Both the position numbers and the translations under genes were made by a program. A DNA stretch of 64,000 nt from the NCBI GenBank assembly GCA_963717075.1, contig CAVQVI010000007.1, forward strand, positions 620,001 through 684,000, given 5' to 3'. Origin of the DNA: JBGOTP01 sp963717075. GTDB lineage: Bacteria > Acidobacteriota > Vicinamibacteria > Vicinamibacterales > CAVVIG01. Below the pieces are notes generated by a model. It was not told where the DNA came from, ran no database searches, and saw nothing but the letters and a program-made list of their open reading frames with translations. Numbering within the stretch: the stretch's first letter is position 1; the number at the start of each line of letters is the position of its first letter. This document shows, piece by piece, positions 61,459 through 64,000 of this stretch.

Positions 61459-61650
61459 TCAGACGCCGTATCCGTAACCCGCTTCTTCCGGCGGACGGTC
61501 GTCGTTCTCGGCAGGTGCCTCAGAACAGCGAGGCTCGCGTTTACGCACGAGAAGATTCGCCGCATCGCAGGTCCTCGCCTCGTCCCGTCGGATGCCTGTC
61601 GTGAGGTCTGCCCTGGTGTCGTTGTGACTTGCCGTGTTCTCATTCCGCAT
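61459..61650 (-). CDS. Small ORF with a strong ribosome site in the hom leader
   Basis: 63 residues, ATG 61650 preceded by GGAGGAACACC. It reads MRNENTASHNDTRADLTTG and ends PEEAGYGYGV. I do not recognise the protein; it is polar, Thr/Asp/Arg-rich, without hydrophobic segment. An overlapping frame from ATG 61643 is Thr-rich at its start (VTTTPGQT). Either could be a real microprotein or part of a leader controlling hom. Between it and hom lies AGCT/GTCAGC low-complexity DNA (61381-61430). Confidence 0.4.
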   Translation of the reverse strand: MRNENTASHNDTRADLTTGIRRDEARTCDAANLLVRKREPRCSEAPAENDDRPPEEAGYGYGV

Positions 61651-61669
61651 GGTGTTCCTCCAAAAGCAA

Positions 61670-61703
61670 AAGGGCCATCGCCCGTCTCCGGGTGATGGCC
61701 CTT
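61670..61703 (-). terminator. Attenuator-like terminator in the hom leader
   Basis: Read on the minus strand, AAGGGCCATC (61703-61694) and GATGGCCCTT (61679-61670) form a 10-bp stem continued by CCCG/CGGG around a 4-base loop, followed at once by TTTTGCTTTT. It would end transcription about 20 bases before the ATG at 61650, upstream of hom. Confidence 0.65.
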
Positions 61704-61736
61704 GTCGAATCACTGTGCTGATTTCGCTTGGTTACA

Positions 61737-61877
61737 TCACCCGAGTCTCAGACTTGCCGGCAACGGCAGCAAGCCGGTGCTAAGAAGGAGGAGCGGCGTG
61801 ATGCTCGAGAGCCGCGAAGACACCACGGCCCGGCAGGTCGAGCCGGTGATCCAAGGTGTCGCGTGGGCGGCGCTCAT
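61737..61877 (-). CDS. Candidate leader peptide, Ile/Thr/Leu-rich
   Basis: A 46-codon frame from ATG 61877 contains ATPWITGST, then SSITPLLLLSTGLLPLP with four consecutive Leu codons (CTC CTC CTT CTT) beside Ile and Thr, and stops 33 bases before the terminator hairpin. This is the layout of ribosome-mediated attenuators of branched-chain/threonine operons. The ribosome site is weak (TGGAACT), so the peptide is uncertain. Confidence 0.35.
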   Translation of the reverse strand: MSAAHATPWITGSTCRAVVSSRLSSITPLLLLSTGLLPLPASLRLG

Positions 61878-61954
61878 AGTTCCAAGCTCTAGGACATCAC
61901 ATCGGAACCCTGAAGTCAACCCACCGGCCACCGCGTTACTCGTAGAATGAGGGC

Positions 61955-62761
61955 GTGCCGCGCTTCAAGCTGACGATCGAATATGCCGGAACGAGGTACA
62001 GCGGCTGGCAGATTCAGAAGAACGCCAGAACGGTCCAGGGAGAAATCGACAACGCCACCCGCGAGGTGACCGGCCGGCGCGACTTCGAGCTGTACGGGTC
62101 CGGGCGAACCGACGCCGGAGTGCATGCGCTGGCACAGGTGGCCCACCTCGACGTGAGCACCAGTCTCCCGCCGGAGGCGCTCCAGAGGCGCCTCAATGAC
62201 GAACTGCCCGCCGACATCAACATCCTGGCCGCCTCGGTGGTGCCACACCGGTTCCATGCCCGACATCATGCAGTGGCACGGCGATATCTCTATCAAATCG
62301 CCACACGCCGGACCGCCTTCGCCAAACCGTACGTCTGGTGGGTGAAGAACCAGATTGAGGTCGCGCGCACGCGCGAGGCCGCGGGGATGCTGGTTGGCAT
62401 GCGGGACTTCGGGTCATTTGCAGAGCGGGATGAGGACGATGGTGAGAACGGTCGAATGGCGCGATCGACGCTCGTGCTGTTGGAGCGCGTTGAGGTCGGC
62501 GAAACAGACGGTCTGCTGCTCATCGCGATCGAAGGGTCCCACTTCCTCTGGAAGATGGTCCGCCGCATCGTGGGGGTGCTCGTCGAGATCGGGAAGGGCG
62601 GCCTGGAACCATCGGCAGTCACTGAGTTTCTGGCAGGTCGATCCCGCGTGCCAGCCAGCCGAACGGCACCAGCATCAGGACTCTTTCTCGAGCGCGTGTA
62701 CTATCAGGGCGATCGGAGAGACACGCCGCTGAGAGCTGCGACACCCCTCCGAGCGTCCTAG
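61955..62761 (+). CDS. truA: tRNA pseudouridine(38-40) synthase
   Basis: 268 residues, GTG start. KLTIEYAGTRYSGWQIQKNA opens the TruA fold; YGSGRTDAGVHALAQVAHLD carries the catalytic Asp; FHARHHAVARRYLYQIATRR, DFGSFAERDEDD and SHFLWKMVRRIVGVLVEIGK are the other conserved segments. It isomerises uridines 38-40 in the anticodon stem of many tRNAs. Intact, monocistronic, divergent from the hom leader. Confidence 0.95.
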   Translation: MPRFKLTIEYAGTRYSGWQIQKNARTVQGEIDNATREVTGRRDFELYGSGRTDAGVHALAQVAHLDVSTSLPPEALQRRLNDELPADINILAASVVPHRFHARHHAVARRYLYQIATRRTAFAKPYVWWVKNQIEVARTREAAGMLVGMRDFGSFAERDEDDGENGRMARSTLVLLERVEVGETDGLLLIAIEGSHFLWKMVRRIVGVLVEIGKGGLEPSAVTEFLAGRSRVPASRTAPASGLFLERVYYQGDRRDTPLRAATPLRAS

Positions 62762-62900
62762 TGGAGCGTCCGTGTCATTCTGCAGCGCCCATGGCGGGGC
62801 CCGTCCGCAAACCCCGAGTGCTCGGCGAAAAGCCCCGTCCCGGACGACGCCTCCGCGCCCGGCGGGGCGCCCGGTTTGCGGCCACCCGCGTGTCGCCGCT

Positions 62901-63977
62901 TTACTTCAACGTGGGCACCCAGTCGTCGTCGAAACGTGCGCTCAGGACGAGTCGCACGACATCCCTGTAGCTGGCCGCTCCGGCCTCAATACGATTCGCC
63001 TTCAAATACGTGTCGTACACCTGCCAACCCACGTCTGCGACTCTTGGGCGCACATTGCGCCGCAGCCGATCGGAAATGGCACGAAGATCGTCGCGAGGGC
63101 CAGCCGCCAGGCGGCTGGCCGCGTCGTGACGGGCCGGGCGCGACAGCCCGGGCAGCGCTTCGCTGTAGAGAAACAGCCAGCCGCTGTACCGGTCCAACTC
63201 TGCACCGCGGATGCACGTCAACCAGCCGAGAAAGTTCGCCTCGCCCTCATTGGCAAAGCCCGCGAGATGGCTCCACTCGTGCGCCATCACGAACGGACGC
63301 TCGACAGTCAGGAGATCGGAGGCCACAAGAGTTTCGAGAAAGAAGGGGTCGGTCATGCCGGACACGCCCGCCGATCGGAAATAGGGATCGAGCAACGACC
63401 ATTTCGGGCGAGCGGGCCGAGCCTCCCACCCGGCAGCCAGCAAGGACTGCGCGCGCCGAAATGCGTCAGAGAGTGAGCCGCCGACCATCATCGCGGTCCC
63501 CGACTCGGAGGCGTGGGCTTCGCCGTAGAGGGCGTTGAGTTCGGTGACCGCTCTGAGCACGATGTGCTCCGCCGCCTCAGGTGTCGGTCCCTGAGGACTC
63601 AACGCGAGACGGTCGGCCAGCGGCGTGCGCCGGTAGTTCAGTCCCCACGTGAGGAGGAACAGCAGGTAGAGGATGGCGGCGGTGGTGACGGTGCGAGAGA
63701 GCAGACGGCGGCCTACGCCTATCCAGCCATGCGCGTGCCCCGGACGCCGCCCGGACACGTCGCGGACCAGACGCCATATCCACCATCCGGCTAGAGCAAG
63801 CATCAGCGCATCGAACAGCGCGAAAGGGATGAGGTTCGACAACCACGTGAGCGCGGACTGCGTCACGGGGAACAGCCGAGCGGAGAACTGACGCTCGACG
63901 AAGGATGGGGGTAGTGGCGCGACCGCCAGCGCTACGGCCAGCACGACGACACCGATTTGGACACGCGCGAGCCTCAC
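62901..63977 (-). CDS. DUF3810 membrane zinc-peptidase-like protein
   Basis: 358 residues, GTG start at 63977. Three membrane segments fill the first ~130 residues (VVVLAVALAVAPLPPSFVER; ALFDALMLALAGWWIWRLVR; AAILYLLFLLTWGLNYRRTP). The soluble part has GMTDPFFLETLVASDLLTVE followed by PFVMAHEWSHLAGFANEGEA: an H-E-x-x-H zinc site with a downstream E. This is the DUF3810 pattern, presumed membrane-bound metallopeptidases without known substrate. Intact frame. Confidence 0.85.
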   Translation of the reverse strand: MRLARVQIGVVVLAVALAVAPLPPSFVERQFSARLFPVTQSALTWLSNLIPFALFDALMLALAGWWIWRLVRDVSGRRPGHAHGWIGVGRRLLSRTVTTAAILYLLFLLTWGLNYRRTPLADRLALSPQGPTPEAAEHIVLRAVTELNALYGEAHASESGTAMMVGGSLSDAFRRAQSLLAAGWEARPARPKWSLLDPYFRSAGVSGMTDPFFLETLVASDLLTVERPFVMAHEWSHLAGFANEGEANFLGWLTCIRGAELDRYSGWLFLYSEALPGLSRPARHDAASRLAAGPRDDLRAISDRLRRNVRPRVADVGWQVYDTYLKANRIEAGAASYRDVVRLVLSARFDDDWVPTLK

Positions 63978-64000
63978 GGAAGCCAGGACCTGCGAGTCGC

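Overview
The window is high-GC bacterial DNA. It carries two PQQ-type quinoproteins, several Tat-exported or secreted proteins of the kind common in soil Acidobacteria, a remnant of an FtsX/MacB-type (ADOP-like) permease and a very large glycosyltransferase repertoire. I infer a soil acidobacterium, probably Vicinamibacteria. No rRNA or marker phylogeny in the window proves this. Single-base frameshifts recur in otherwise well-conserved genes (aminotransferase, hicB, ada, pilW, pilX, several glycosyltransferases). They are extremely dense at 35.0-36.6 kb, so many probably come from a long-read assembly rather than from real gene decay.

Layout. 0-9 kb: end of a quinoprotein, a Tat-tagged L-serine dehydratase, a small c-type cytochrome, secreted or enzymatic single genes (EEP-family, cupin, PilZ, creatininase-like). 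9.1-13.7 kb: a compact three-gene operon encoding an aminotransferase-ThDP enzyme fusion, a SRPBCC protein and a KAS III-like enzyme, a candidate biosynthetic pathway I do not recognise. 13.7-24 kb: an accessory stretch with seven toxin-antitoxin-like modules or remnants, a small oxidative catabolic cluster (SnoaL-like, SDR, Baeyer-Villiger-type monooxygenase, amidohydrolase) and six same-orientation copies of a 26-codon repeat, each lying at the edge of a module. 24-26.5 kb: a ClpX-zinc-finger/AAA+ fusion and an ABC-type ATPase. 26.5-28 kb: gene-free DNA packed with long inverted repeats. 28-30.1 kb: a small protein, a large serine recombinase ending inside tRNA-Lys, and two tRNA-Arg genes. 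30.1-36.8 kb: sulfotransferase, Ada, DUF167, and an APC permease/MgtE pair damaged by indels. 36.8-52.7 kb: a surface-glycan locus (GT2, GT4 and fused glycosyltransferases, a TMTC-like GT-C protein, an ABC exporter pair, a deacetylase and a methyltransferase). 52.7-56.4 kb: minor type IV pilins. 56.6-64 kb: a complete quinoprotein, a LOR/SDH-type ornithine cyclodeaminase, homoserine dehydrogenase with an attenuator-like leader, truA and a DUF3810 protein.

How the genes fit together. The glycan locus has the parts to build a decorated polysaccharide (chain glycosyltransferases, methyl and sulfo groups, deacetylation) and export it through a Wzm/Wzt-type transporter. The accessory stretch looks like a slowly assembled island beside tRNA genes. 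There a short repeated coding element marks the module boundaries, and this is the most unusual signal I found.
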